DNA of 48,897 nt from Tychonema bourrellyi FEM_GT703. GTDB taxonomy: Bacteria > Cyanobacteriota > Cyanobacteriia > Cyanobacteriales > Microcoleaceae. Both the position numbers and the translations under genes were made by a program. The notes under the pieces are model-generated. The model did not search any database, was not told where the DNA came from, and was given only the letters and a program-made list of their open reading frames with translations. The number at the start of each line of letters is the position of its first letter. Position 1 is the stretch's first letter. Location: positions 1-48,897 of the forward strand of contig NZ_NXIB02000014.1 of NCBI RefSeq assembly GCF_002412335.2, written 5' to 3'. Of the stretch, positions 16,079-23,715 are shown one piece after another.

Positions 16079-16163
16079 AGACATCTCCCAAAAAGCTTGT
16101 CAAGAACAGGCAGGATGCCTGTTCCACAATAATTATGTTCCACAATAATTATGGGAGATGTCT
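16079..16163. repeat. Repeat family A, copy 3, complete element with perfect 12-bp terminal repeats
   Basis: This is the best-preserved copy. AGACATCTCCCA at 16079-16090 is exactly mirrored by TGGGAGATGTCT at 16152-16163. Inside are the GAACAGGCA/TGCCTGTTC hairpin and a doubled TTCCACAATAATTATG. A small non-autonomous (MITE-like) element is the best reading. Confidence 0.85.
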
Positions 16164-16175
16164 AATATCCAAAGA

Positions 16176-17333
16176 TTAAGATTCAGCCAAAATTTTTGCA
16201 GCAGCAGCAACGCCGGCACCAGGAGTGAAGCCTTCGTAACCCATTTCTCGCAGCACTACTTCTAAAGAGGAAATTGCTGCTAGAATATCTCGATCGCACA
16301 CAAAGCCCAAATGACCAATTCGGAAGATTTTTCCCTTCAAATGGTCTTGTCCGTCGGCTAGCGCAATGTCAAATCTCTTTTTCATCAAAGTCCGCACTTT
16401 TTGTGCATCTACTTCGGCAGGTGGCATGACAGAGGTAATCGCAGGGCTGGCGGCATCATCGGCGGCCAACAATGGCAAACCTAAAGCTTGTACAGCCGCA
16501 CGAGTAGTTGTCATCAACCGCTTGTGTCGCGCGAATACATTTTCTAATCCTTCGGCTTTCATCATCTGCAATGTAACTTGCAGTCCAAAAAACATATTCA
16601 CCGATGGAGTAAAAGGAGTCGTATTTTTGGCAGCGTCTTTGCGATATTTGCCCAAATCCAAGTAGTAGCGGGGCAGTTTCGCAGTCTTGTAAGCTTCCCA
16701 GGCTTTCGGGCCCACGGCGACAAAACCCAAACCAGGGGGAATCATGTAAGCTTTCTGAGAACCAGAAGCAATCACATCGATTCCCCAAGCATCCATCGGC
16801 ACATTGGCAGCGCCTAAACTGGTGACAGCATCGACCATAATTAAAGCTTCGCCGTGGGCTTTAACGTGGCGGTTGATGGTTTCGAGGTCGTTGAGGACAC
16901 CAGTGGAGGTTTCGGAGTGGGTGATGATAACAGCTTTAATTTGCTTCTCTGTATCGGCTTCGAGTTTTTCGCGGAAGTTTTCGGGATCTAAAGGTAAGCC
17001 CCATTCAGCTTTGATGATTTCCACATTTAAACCATAAGCTTCGGCTACTTCGGCCCAACGTTCACCAAATTTACCATTGGTACCGACTAAAACGCGATCG
17101 CCCGCACTCAAGAAATTAATGATCCCAGCTTCCATCGCGCCCGTACCAGAAACGGTTAAACTCAGGACGTCACTCTTGGTTTGGTGCAACCATTTCAGGT
17201 TTTCGGTACATTCTGCAAAAATCGCATCAAATTCCTTGCTGCGGTGGCCCATCGGGTGTTTTGCCATCGCCAGCAAAGCCGCTTCGGGTACCGGCGTCGG
17301 GCCGGGAATCATCAGCATTGATTTGTTATCCAT
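16176..17333 (-). CDS. Class V aminotransferase (alanine/serine-glyoxylate type)
   Basis: A 385-residue PLP-dependent aminotransferase of fold type I, class V. The N terminus MIPGPTPVPEAALLAM and the PMGHRSKEF segment are the usual start of alanine-glyoxylate/serine-glyoxylate aminotransferases. The Schiff-base lysine lies in SGSQKAYMIPPGLGFV, with MVDAVTSLGA before it. In cyanobacteria this enzyme handles glyoxylate from photorespiration; older databases call close relatives the small subunit of soluble hydrogenase, which is an inherited misnomer. Full length, cytosolic, with no nearby metabolic partner. The start ATG at 17333 gives the normal N terminus. Substrate preference cannot be fixed from sequence alone. 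Confidence 0.9.
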   Translation of the reverse strand: MDNKSMLMIPGPTPVPEAALLAMAKHPMGHRSKEFDAIFAECTENLKWLHQTKSDVLSLTVSGTGAMEAGIINFLSAGDRVLVGTNGKFGERWAEVAEAYGLNVEIIKAEWGLPLDPENFREKLEADTEKQIKAVIITHSETSTGVLNDLETINRHVKAHGEALIMVDAVTSLGAANVPMDAWGIDVIASGSQKAYMIPPGLGFVAVGPKAWEAYKTAKLPRYYLDLGKYRKDAAKNTTPFTPSVNMFFGLQVTLQMMKAEGLENVFARHKRLMTTTRAAVQALGLPLLAADDAASPAITSVMPPAEVDAQKVRTLMKKRFDIALADGQDHLKGKIFRIGHLGFVCDRDILAAISSLEVVLREMGYEGFTPGAGVAAAAKILAES

Positions 17334-17419
17334 GATGTGTCCTAACTATTTCTGTGGGAGTTAGTAGCATAAATCAAAAAGCTGTATTGCGGAATCGACA
17401 CTCTCAGTTATTGAGGAAA

Positions 17420-17636
17420 CGGCAATGCCCATTGGTGTCAACTTAACGTCAAACCCTGTCAGAGACTGTTGTTTGACGATTAACCCTAGATCCCCCCTAG
17501 CCCCCCTTAAGAAGGGGGGGACAAGAGTCTTCTCAAAGTCCCCCTTCTTAAGGGGGATTTAGGGGGATCTAGACTTAGGTAAAAGCAAGAGATACCAAGG
17601 GTTTCAGGCTTAAGTTGACACCAATGGGCAATGCCG
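17420..17636. mobile_element. MITE-like element with nested inverted repeats
   Basis: A 217-bp element. Outer 27-bp inverted repeats (17420-17446 and 17610-17636) differ at one base; they contain CCCATTGGTGTCAACTTAA and its complement. Inside, a second inverted pair, GATCCCCCCTAGCCCCCCTT and AAGGGGGATTTAGGGGGATC, forms a long hairpin. No ORF is carried. A piece of the inner sequence recurs at 48818-48852. It fills the 319-bp space between the aminotransferase and trpC genes. Confidence 0.75.
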
Positions 17637-17652
17637 TGTCCCTACCCCAAAA

Positions 17653-18552
17653 TTATGCAGTGGCGATGTCGGCGACAAGCAAGGCTAAAGCTGCGCCCGG
17701 ATCTGGCTGTTTGACGAGAGATTCGCCAATCAGGACGGCACCGGCACCGGCCATCGCAACTTGAGCGAGGTCTTCGGGAGTGTGGATGCCTGACTCGCTG
17801 ACGATGAGGATGTCTTTGGCTGGGATTTCGGTTTGGCGCGAGGCTAATAGTTGGCTAGTGGTTTCTAGGCTGACGGAAAAGTTTTCTAGGTTGCGGTTGT
17901 TGATGCCGATTAGGTTAACGCCTTGTAGTGTTAATACGCGATCGAGTTCTTCTTGAGTGTGAACTTCGATTAAGGCGGTCATGCCTAATGTCTTGACAAT
18001 TTTGACAAAGTATTGTAAGTCTTTATCCGACAGAATGGCTGCGATTAAAAGTATGGCATCAGCGCCGTGAATTCGGGCGAGATAGATTTGATAGGGATAG
18101 ATAATAAACTCTTTGCAAAGTAGGGGTAAATCCACGGCGGCACGGATTTTGCTGAGGTTTTCAAAGCTGCCTTGAAAGAATTTTTCGTCAGTGAGTACGG
18201 AGATGCAAGTTGCGCCGTTTTCTTGGTAGGATTTGGCGATCGCAACTGGATCGAAATCTTCGCGAATTACGCCTTTACTTGGGGAAGCTTTTTTGACTTC
18301 GGCGATGATGGCTGGTTGGGTTTTGCCATTTTTGAGGGCTGCGAGAAAGTCGCGGGTTGGTGGTGCGAATGGGAGTTTTTTGTGAAGTTCGGATAAGGGA
18401 GTGCGATCGCGCTTTTGGGCAACTTCTACTTCTTTTTGCCAGACGATTTCTTCGAGGATATGCTGGGGTTCGGCATCGGGCACGGCGATTTTGTAGCTGA
18501 GGTAGAGTACGGAGACGGATGTGCTGGGGGGACGGCGGCGGATTTGGAGCAT
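17653..18552 (-). CDS. trpC: Indole-3-glycerol phosphate synthase
   Basis: A 299-residue TIM-barrel enzyme of tryptophan biosynthesis, converting CdRP to indole-3-glycerol phosphate. Conserved elements: [13 protein letters not shown] (catalytic Lys and phosphate-binding region), [14 protein letters not shown] (catalytic Lys), [17 protein letters not shown] and [12 protein letters not shown]. The N-terminal extension of about 40 residues with RRRPPS and [16 protein letters not shown] is typical of the cyanobacterial form. It stands apart from other trp genes, as usual in cyanobacteria. The stop is followed at once by a repeat of family E. A YoeB/YefM pair lies directly upstream on the same strand, 26 bp away, so it may be transcribed from that promoter. 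Confidence 0.96.
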   Translation of the reverse strand: MLQIRRRPPSTSVSVLYLSYKIAVPDAEPQHILEEIVWQKEVEVAQKRDRTPLSELHKKLPFAPPTRDFLAALKNGKTQPAIIAEVKKASPSKGVIREDFDPVAIAKSYQENGATCISVLTDEKFFQGSFENLSKIRAAVDLPLLCKEFIIYPYQIYLARIHGADAILLIAAILSDKDLQYFVKIVKTLGMTALIEVHTQEELDRVLTLQGVNLIGINNRNLENFSVSLETTSQLLASRQTEIPAKDILIVSESGIHTPEDLAQVAMAGAGAVLIGESLVKQPDPGAALALLVADIATA

Positions 18553-18578
18553 GATCAGGGGGATAAAGGGCGATCGGG

Positions 18579-18899
18579 TTAATCTTCGTAGTGATAGCGA
18601 GCTTGAATAAAATCAATTCGATTTTCGCTCACTAAGTAAACTATTCTATGCTCTTGGGTAAGCCTTCGCGACCACGTACCCGCAGCCAAATATTTTAGGG
18701 GTTCTGGTTTGCCAATACCTGTGAACGGATCGCGCACTATTGCTTCTACCAATTTTAAGAATCGGAGGGCAACTTTGCGGTCAACTTCCACCCAATAGGT
18801 GAGGTCTTCTAGGAATTTAGGCTGAAAAACTGCATCGCGAACAGCGGTTTTCTCCGGTTCAGGCGTTTCTTGTGGCTCTTGTTTACGCTTCTTCGCCAA
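18579..18899 (-). CDS. yoeB: Type II toxin, Txe/YoeB family
   Basis: A 106-residue RelE-fold mRNA interferase. The YoeB core is clear: F-L-E-D-L-T-Y-W...[11 protein letters not shown]...[15 protein letters not shown] and the C-terminal ARYHYED with the catalytic His-Tyr. YoeB cuts mRNA at the ribosome and is neutralised by YefM. The first 22 residues ([20 protein letters not shown]) are a charged extension not present in the 84-residue standard form. The start ATG at 18899 lies inside the antitoxin gene (17-bp overlap), so it is translationally coupled; a start farther in could give the standard length, but no better ATG is present. Confidence 0.9.
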   Translation of the reverse strand: MAKKRKQEPQETPEPEKTAVRDAVFQPKFLEDLTYWVEVDRKVALRFLKLVEAIVRDPFTGIGKPEPLKYLAAGTWSRRLTQEHRIVYLVSENRIDFIQARYHYED

Positions 18900-19179
18900 G
18901 TCCTAACTCCTGGCGTAATTCTCTGATAGTCTGAGGTTTGACAATTCTGGCTTGTGCGTCTTTCAAGGTGCTTAACAGGCGATCGGCATTTTTGGGCGAT
19001 CGCAGCAGGTAGACTGTCTCTATTAAGCTTGCCAATTCGTCAGCGGCAATTAAGGCTACGTTTTCGCCGTCAGAGCGGGTGATGATGATGGTATCGCGAT
19101 CGCTGATGACTTGTTCGCACAGTTCATCGAGATTGGCCAGAGCTTCTGTATAGGTTACTTGGGTTTGTGTGAGTGACAT
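18883..19179 (-). CDS. yefM: Type II antitoxin, YefM/Phd family
   Basis: A 98-residue antitoxin. The N-terminal DNA-binding and dimer domain shows YTEALANLDELCEQVISDRD, TIIITRSDGENVALIAADE and LIETVYLLRSPKNADRLL, the hallmark YefM sequence. The acidic C terminus binds the toxin. It is the first gene of the pair and overlaps yoeB by 17 bp, the normal order. A promoter with a good -10 lies just upstream, and YefM-YoeB normally represses it. Whether trpC, 26 bp after the toxin gene, is read from the same promoter is open. Confidence 0.93.
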   Translation of the reverse strand: MSLTQTQVTYTEALANLDELCEQVISDRDTIIITRSDGENVALIAADELASLIETVYLLRSPKNADRLLSTLKDAQARIVKPQTIRELRQELGLGEEA

Positions 19180-19205
19180 GGTTTTGGCTTCCCAATACTA
19201 AGGAT

Positions 19206-19233
19206 ATTATAAGGGCGATCGGGCTGTTTGCAA
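19206..19233 (-). promoter_or_regulatory. Promoter of the yefM-yoeB pair
   Basis: On the minus strand, TTGCAA (19228-19233) and TATAAT (19206-19211) are separated by 16 bp, with the -10 about 27 bases before the yefM ATG. Hexamer match only. Confidence 0.5.
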
Positions 19234-19286
19234 TTCTCCTTGTTGAGTTATAATAAAATTTCGTGTTCCCCTATTTTTTCCTAAAT

Positions 19287-19502
19287 ATGAGACTAGATGC
19301 AATTTTTATCCGATTCTATAAGTCTTTCAACGTCGATCACCATCGGCAATCCTCCGCTACGGACAATCAACCCACCAACTCCGAAGAAGCCAATAAAAAC
19401 ATAAAAACTCTTCCGTGGGAAATAATTAAGGCAGATGGTAACGACCTATGGTTCCCTTTCATTAAAGTCCCTATAGAGCCACAAATTGACGATCGGATGT
19501 AA
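19287..19502 (+). CDS. Small hypothetical ORF, possibly a gene remnant
   Basis: A 71-codon frame from ATG 19287 (open back to a GTG at 19263). The product is not recognised; it contains the segment TLPWEIIKADGNDLWFPFIK. It ends directly in front of the xisH fragment, in a region of broken genes, so it may be part of a degraded gene. A TATAAT-like sequence is present at about 19249. Confidence that it is expressed is low. Confidence 0.3.
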   Translation: MRLDAIFIRFYKSFNVDHHRQSSATDNQPTNSEEANKNIKTLPWEIIKADGNDLWFPFIKVPIEPQIDDRM

Positions 19503-19504
19503 AA

Positions 19505-19654
19505 GATTTGGAGCAGGCTTTGGGACAGTACGTTCTTTACCGCCATGTGCTTAATGAAATGCAGAGCGATAGAAAACTCGATCTTGCTATTTCTGAGGAG
19601 GTTTTTAATAGTGTATTTTCGATAGAATTAGGGGAAGTGTTATTGAAAAATTAG
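19505..19654 (+). pseudogene. xisH 3' fragment
   Basis: Translated from 19505, the frame reads DLEQALGQYVLYRHVL, then SDRKLDLAISEEVF and ends at TAG 19652. This is the C-terminal third of an XisH-family protein (compare LGQFINYRAAL and YLAVP in the intact gene at 13030-13449). No start codon, no N-terminal two thirds and no following xisI are present, so it is a remnant of a second xisH/xisI locus. Confidence 0.8.
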
Positions 19655-19737
19655 ACAGTTAAACTGAATTTGGAACTGGTTTGAGCGACAAATATGAAGG
19701 AATTGGTGGTGAATCTGTTGTTGTGCGATCGGCATAA

Positions 19738-19774
19738 GTAGAGTACGGAGACGAAGTTACTGGGGGACGGCGGC
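19738..19774. repeat. Partial copy of the trpC 5' coding end
   Basis: GTAGAGTACGGAGACG followed by a diverged stretch and GGGGGACGGCGGC matches 18502-18540, which encodes the start of trpC, over about 38 bases with four mismatches and one indel. It lies on the far side of the yefM-yoeB/xisH-fragment segment, in the same orientation. Confidence 0.55.
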
Positions 19775-19800
19775 CGCCCTCCCCGTCCACTTGCTAATAA

Positions 19801-20427
19801 CTAATGCTCAACAATCACCGGCGTTCCCACTTCAACCTTCTCAAACAAAGCCTGTGCATCCTTATCAAACATTCTCACACAACCGTGAGAAGCCGCCCGC
19901 CCGATCGACTCTGGATTCGGAGTACCATGAAAACCAATCACATTCTTACCATCCGTCCAAAACCCGATCCACCTAGTCCCCAAAGGATTATCCGGTCCCG
20001 CAGGCACAAGTTCCCCCGTCCAAGGATGTTCCCAAACCGGATCTTTGATCATATGTGTAACTTTAAAATTGCCTGTCGGAGTTTCCCAGCCACCTTTTCC
20101 CACAGCCACCCGGAAACTGACCTGCACCTTATTTTGTCGGTAAACATAGACACGGCGTTCTCGCAATTTCAGCACTAAACGCACTTCCTCAATCGGATTT
20201 ACCGCAGGTTTTGGTTCCTGTGGAATATACCGAAATGGTTCTCCCAAAGGCGGCAATTCTGGTGCTCCGAGATTCGGCAATTTTTGCTCGGATGTGACAG
20301 ACTGCGCCGCGATCGCACTATGATTGAAATTAGCCATAGGTTCAGCGACAGAAAGCGCGGCTGCACTCAAACTCAACAAAATTAACTTGCCCAACAAAGA
20401 TTTGCTGTTAAGAAAACGGTGGTGCAT
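19801..20427 (-). CDS. L,D-transpeptidase (YkuD family)
   Basis: A 208-residue exported protein. Residues 1-40 look like a signal peptide (basic start, LILLSLSAAALSVA). The YkuD catalytic domain (about 80-207) has the signature HGTPNPESIG and SHGCVRMFDKDA with the nucleophilic Cys. L,D-transpeptidases form 3-3 cross-links in peptidoglycan or attach proteins to it, in the periplasm. Length and motif spacing are standard for cyanobacterial members. Single gene; its start ATG at 20427 is the only one giving the signal peptide. A Pro-rich linker (PELPPLGEPF) separates signal and domain. Confidence 0.93.
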   Translation of the reverse strand: MHHRFLNSKSLLGKLILLSLSAAALSVAEPMANFNHSAIAAQSVTSEQKLPNLGAPELPPLGEPFRYIPQEPKPAVNPIEEVRLVLKLRERRVYVYRQNKVQVSFRVAVGKGGWETPTGNFKVTHMIKDPVWEHPWTGELVPAGPDNPLGTRWIGFWTDGKNVIGFHGTPNPESIGRAASHGCVRMFDKDAQALFEKVEVGTPVIVEH

Positions 20428-20717
20428 AAAAACTACAATAGTCGATCGCTAAAAATCAATATATCATAGCAAACACCAGCAGTGCTGTTAATCTGTAGGG
20501 TGCGTCGCTACGATATCTTGGATATAACGCGGCAGATTGTTGCTCCCGTGGCACCCTACTTGCTAAAATTTAGTCTTCACAAACCTGTCCCATAATCTTT
20601 TTTGAAATTATCAAAAATATCCGACTCCCGGCATTAAACTATATTAAGTCTAAAGGTTGGGAATTTCGCACAGCGAAAGCAAACCCAACCCTGAATAGCA
20701 GTTAATGTGAGGTTTCA

Positions 20718-21218
20718 ATGCGTCTTCAGAACATCAAATTATTGACCAGTGCCACCCTGTCCGTGCTAGTTTCAGCATTGTCAGTGTCTCCAACAATGGC
20801 TAACCCTGCAACTCTCATCGCCCAAACCCAGAGTACCTCAACAGCAAACACAGAAAGCATTACAGGTATTGTCAAAAGTATTGTCGGCGACATCATCACC
20901 ATTCGCCCAGAAAATGAGCGATACAGGACTCTCAGGATTCAAAAATGCGTCCTGAAAATTACCGCCCTAGTACCGGGAATGAAAGTCAAAGCCATTTACC
21001 GAGGCTCTCAGGTCGAAAATCTCATGGTGCTCGCCAAGTATAAAGTAGTACCATCACCAGTTGCTAGCCCCGCAACCCCCCGCGTAGAAGCGCCGCCGGC
21101 CCCAGAACCAATCACCCCTCGTCCAGCTCCGGCTCCTCGCATTCAACCGCAAACTCCTCGTCCAATACCCGCGCCCGCTCCCCGCGTCCAGCCACGTCCT
21201 GTGAGAGGACTTTGGTAG
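20718..21218 (+). CDS. Exported protein with proline-rich C terminus
   Basis: A 166-residue protein with a clear signal peptide: hydrophobic LLTSATLSVLVSALSVSP and cleavage near TMA-NPA (about residue 28). The middle (45-110) is a small beta-rich domain with SITGIVKSIVGDIITIRP and VPGMKVKAIYRG, similar to the OB-like domains of other cyanobacterial exported proteins. The last 50 residues are Pro/Ala repeats with Pro-Arg and Pro-Gln pairs, which suggests an extended stalk or wall contact. I do not recognise a family. Start ATG 20718 follows a TGAGG ribosome binding site. A family A element and a terminator hairpin follow. Confidence 0.75.
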   Translation: MRLQNIKLLTSATLSVLVSALSVSPTMANPATLIAQTQSTSTANTESITGIVKSIVGDIITIRPENERYRTLRIQKCVLKITALVPGMKVKAIYRGSQVENLMVLAKYKVVPSPVASPATPRVEAPPAPEPITPRPAPAPRIQPQTPRPIPAPAPRVQPRPVRGLW

Positions 21219-21229
21219 AGTTAGCTTTG

Positions 21230-21297
21230 AAAATCTCCCATAATTCTTGTGGAACGGGCATCCTGCCTGTTCAAAACCTGCTTTTTAGGAGATGTCT
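21230..21297. repeat. Repeat family A, copy 4
   Basis: Left end AAAATCTCCCATAATTCTTG, hairpin GAACGGGCATCCTGCCTGTTC, right end AGGAGATGTCT: a full-length element about 10 bases after the stop of the proline-rich protein. Confidence 0.85.
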
Positions 21298-21312
21298 TTT
21301 GTAGATGGAATT

Positions 21313-21343
21313 AAGCCACCGCCCTAGTCGGTGGCTTCGCTTT
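21313..21343 (+). terminator. Stem-loop terminator
   Basis: AAGCCACCG and CGGTGGCTT form a perfect 9-bp stem with a 7-base loop, followed by CGCTTT. Directly after it comes TATAAT (21343-21348), a probable -10 of the next gene, whose ATG is 32 bases further on. Confidence 0.75.
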
Positions 21344-21379
21344 ATAATAGAATTTTCGAGCAATGATTGAGAAATTGCT

Positions 21380-22720
21380 ATGTATAAACTGCGTTTCTTA
21401 CTGCTGATTCTACTGCTTTCGGTAACTACGTGCGATCGAGCCACAGACGCTCAAGCCCCTGGGAGTCCCGAAGCCAGCCCCCTCTCCCAGATTCCCTCCC
21501 AAGTAAACACCAATTCCCCAACCAGTCAGATAATACCCACTAAGCCACTCACGCCACAGCCAATCCGCATCAGCCCCGGAAACTTACCTCAGCCTTTTGC
21601 TACTGACAGCGCCTCAAAATCTCCTCAAGTCATACCCCCTCCCCAATCACCTATTCTGCGAGTGCCTGCGGGCTTTGTAGTCAACGTTTTCGCAGATAAT
21701 CTCGATGCTCCCCGATGGCTAGCCTTGACACCTACAGGCGACGTTTTAGTCACAGAAACGCGACAGAATCGGATTAGGCTGCTTCGAGATGCTAACGGCG
21801 ACGGAGTTGCTGAAATTCGCCAGAATTTTGCCACCTCGGAAAATGGGTTAAATATTCCCTTTGGTATGACATTTGCTCCTGGCTATTTCTTCCTAGGAAA
21901 TACTGCGGAAGTTCGCCGATTTACTTACATAAATGGACAGCAAAAACTCACCGGAACAGGTCAAAAAATAGCCGATTTACCAGGAGGAGGTTATAACCAA
22001 CATTGGACGCGCAATGTTGTGATATCGCCCGATAGCAAGAAACTTTATGTATCAGTTGGTTCCCAGTCAAATGCCGATGTTGAACCGCTACCAAGGGCAT
22101 CTGTACAGGTGATGAATTTGGATGGAAAAAATCAGCAAACTTTTGCTTCAGGCTTGCGTAATCCCGTAGGATTAGATTTTCACCCAAAAAGTGGGCAACT
22201 TTACACCACAGTCAACGAGCGTGATGGTTTGGGAGATGATTTAGTGCCGGATTACTTGACCAGAATTCGTCAAGGTCAGTTCTACGGCTGGCCTTATACT
22301 TATTTTAAGCCGAATCTGCTCGACCCACGTCACGTCCAAAATGGCATCAGCGAGCGCCCAGATTTAGCTGCTAAAACATTGATACCGGATGTACTTTTTC
22401 AAGCACATTCAGCCGCTTTAGGACTTCAGTTTTATGACGGCAAAAGCTTTCCTAAAAAATATCATAACGGAGCATTTGTCGCATTTCGTGGCAGTTGGAA
22501 CCGCAACGCTGGAACAGGTTACAAAATCGTGTTTGTACCTTTCAATGCGAACTTTCGTCCCGAAGGTTATTATGAGGATTTTCTAACTGGTTTTCTGACT
22601 GATCCGTCAGGGCCGAAAACTTGGGGGAGGCCAGTTGGTTTGTTAGTATTGCCTGATGGGAGTTTGCTATTTACTGAAGAGGCAAATAACCGGATTTATC
22701 GCGTTCAGTATCGATCATAA
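21380..22720 (+). CDS. Sorbosone dehydrogenase-like beta-propeller lipoprotein
   Basis: A 446-residue protein. The start is a lipoprotein signal, FLLLILLLSVTTC (Cys at 18), followed by a Pro/Ser-rich linker to about residue 85. The rest is a six-bladed beta-propeller of the PQQ-dependent sugar (sorbosone/glucose) dehydrogenase family: RVPAGFVVNVFADNLDAPRW, LVTETRQNRIRLLRD, GLNIPFGMTF, YVSVGSQSNAD, GLRNPVGLDFHP and YGWPYTYF are all family segments. Such enzymes oxidise sugars outside the cytoplasm if PQQ is available; many cyanobacteria do not make PQQ, so activity and substrate are uncertain. A TATAAT lies 32 bp before the ATG. It is monocistronic by position. Confidence 0.85.
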   Translation: MYKLRFLLLILLLSVTTCDRATDAQAPGSPEASPLSQIPSQVNTNSPTSQIIPTKPLTPQPIRISPGNLPQPFATDSASKSPQVIPPPQSPILRVPAGFVVNVFADNLDAPRWLALTPTGDVLVTETRQNRIRLLRDANGDGVAEIRQNFATSENGLNIPFGMTFAPGYFFLGNTAEVRRFTYINGQQKLTGTGQKIADLPGGGYNQHWTRNVVISPDSKKLYVSVGSQSNADVEPLPRASVQVMNLDGKNQQTFASGLRNPVGLDFHPKSGQLYTTVNERDGLGDDLVPDYLTRIRQGQFYGWPYTYFKPNLLDPRHVQNGISERPDLAAKTLIPDVLFQAHSAALGLQFYDGKSFPKKYHNGAFVAFRGSWNRNAGTGYKIVFVPFNANFRPEGYYEDFLTGFLTDPSGPKTWGRPVGLLVLPDGSLLFTEEANNRIYRVQYRS

Positions 22721-22754
22721 GAAATTGGGCATTGGGCATTGGGCATAGTTTTTA

Positions 22755-22861
22755 GTAGGGTGCGTCGCTTCCTGTATCTGCAAGTTTTATCCCAGATATA
22801 GAAAGCGACGCACCTTACTTGGATCACCAGATTATCTGTACCACATATACATGAAATATGC
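22755..22861. repeat. 107-bp direct repeat D, copy 1
   Basis: It begins GTAGGGTGCGTCGCTTCCTG and contains the hairpin GTGCGTCGCTT...AAGCGACGCAC. It matches 23549-23655 at 101 of 107 positions in the same orientation. Copy 1 also ends just before a TATAAT (22864-22869) that probably drives the next gene. Confidence 0.9.
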
Positions 22862-22901
22862 TGTATAATGTACAAACAAACTGATTGTAATTTCAAACAT
22901 T

Positions 22902-23519
22902 ATGACCAAGCAAAAAATATTAGATGAAGGTCGAGAATATACCTTTCGTTCATACTTTGAATTACCTTACGAAACGGATCAAATTTTAGCGGAATTTGAC
23001 TACTCGCTAATTGTAGGTAATCTATCTCTGCCACATACCTCTAAACAACTAGCAGAAATAGCATCTCTCAAACAAAGAATTACAGCAACTTTGCCTTTTG
23101 TCAGTCTCAGCAGCGAAACAGCGAGAAGAGAGTCCTTAGTATCTCCTATACTACTGGATCTCGTCCGATACTGCCAATGTCAACTGCGATTTGAGTATAC
23201 TCTCAATGTGAATAGCTGGTTAAAGGGAAACTTAGACTATCTCGTGAAGTCTAATCAAGAGTTGCTAGTTATTGAAGCAAAAAACGACGATATGACTAGA
23301 GGATTTACTCAACTAGCTGTACAATTAATTGCGATGTCCCACGTTGAAGACCAAAATATCTTTTATGGTGCGGTGACAATGGGAGAAGTCTGGCGATTTG
23401 GCAAGTTAGATAGAAATCAGAAGACTATTTTTCGAGATATTCATTTGTTTAGAGTGCCGGACGATTTAGATGATTTATTGAAGGTAATGGTCGGAATTTT
23501 AGACGGGGATGAAATTTAG
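22902..23519 (+). CDS. PD-(D/E)XK nuclease-like hypothetical protein
   Basis: A 205-residue protein with no membrane segment. A restriction-endonuclease-like core is visible in the middle: GNLDYLV (Asp) followed after nine residues by LLVIEAKNDD (E-x-K), then a helix with GFTQLAVQLIAM and a strand FYGAVTMGEVWRF. This is the pattern of solitary cyanobacterial PD-(D/E)XK proteins of unknown target. The gene lies between two 107-bp direct repeats. A perfect TATAAT stands 33 bases before the ATG at 22902; no strong ribosome binding site is seen. The neighbour at 23716-24336 on the opposite strand has the same fold type but low sequence similarity. Confidence 0.7.
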   Translation: MTKQKILDEGREYTFRSYFELPYETDQILAEFDYSLIVGNLSLPHTSKQLAEIASLKQRITATLPFVSLSSETARRESLVSPILLDLVRYCQCQLRFEYTLNVNSWLKGNLDYLVKSNQELLVIEAKNDDMTRGFTQLAVQLIAMSHVEDQNIFYGAVTMGEVWRFGKLDRNQKTIFRDIHLFRVPDDLDDLLKVMVGILDGDEI

Positions 23520-23548
23520 TATGACTGATACACAAAAGGCAGTTTCTG

Positions 23549-23655
23549 GTAGGGTGCGTCGCTTCCTGTATCTGCAAGTTTTATCCCAAATATAGAAAGC
23601 GACGCACCTTACTTGGAGCGCCAAATTATCTGTACCACATATACATGGAGTATGC
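23549..23655. repeat. 107-bp direct repeat D, copy 2
   Basis: Same orientation and same length as copy 1 at 22755-22861, with six substitutions. It lacks the TATAAT found just after copy 1. The two copies frame a unit of one gene. Confidence 0.9.
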
Positions 23656-23715
23656 CTTAATTAACTCAAGCCTCGCATTTTTGGCGATAGTGTAAGCTAA
23701 AAAAGTAATAACAAA

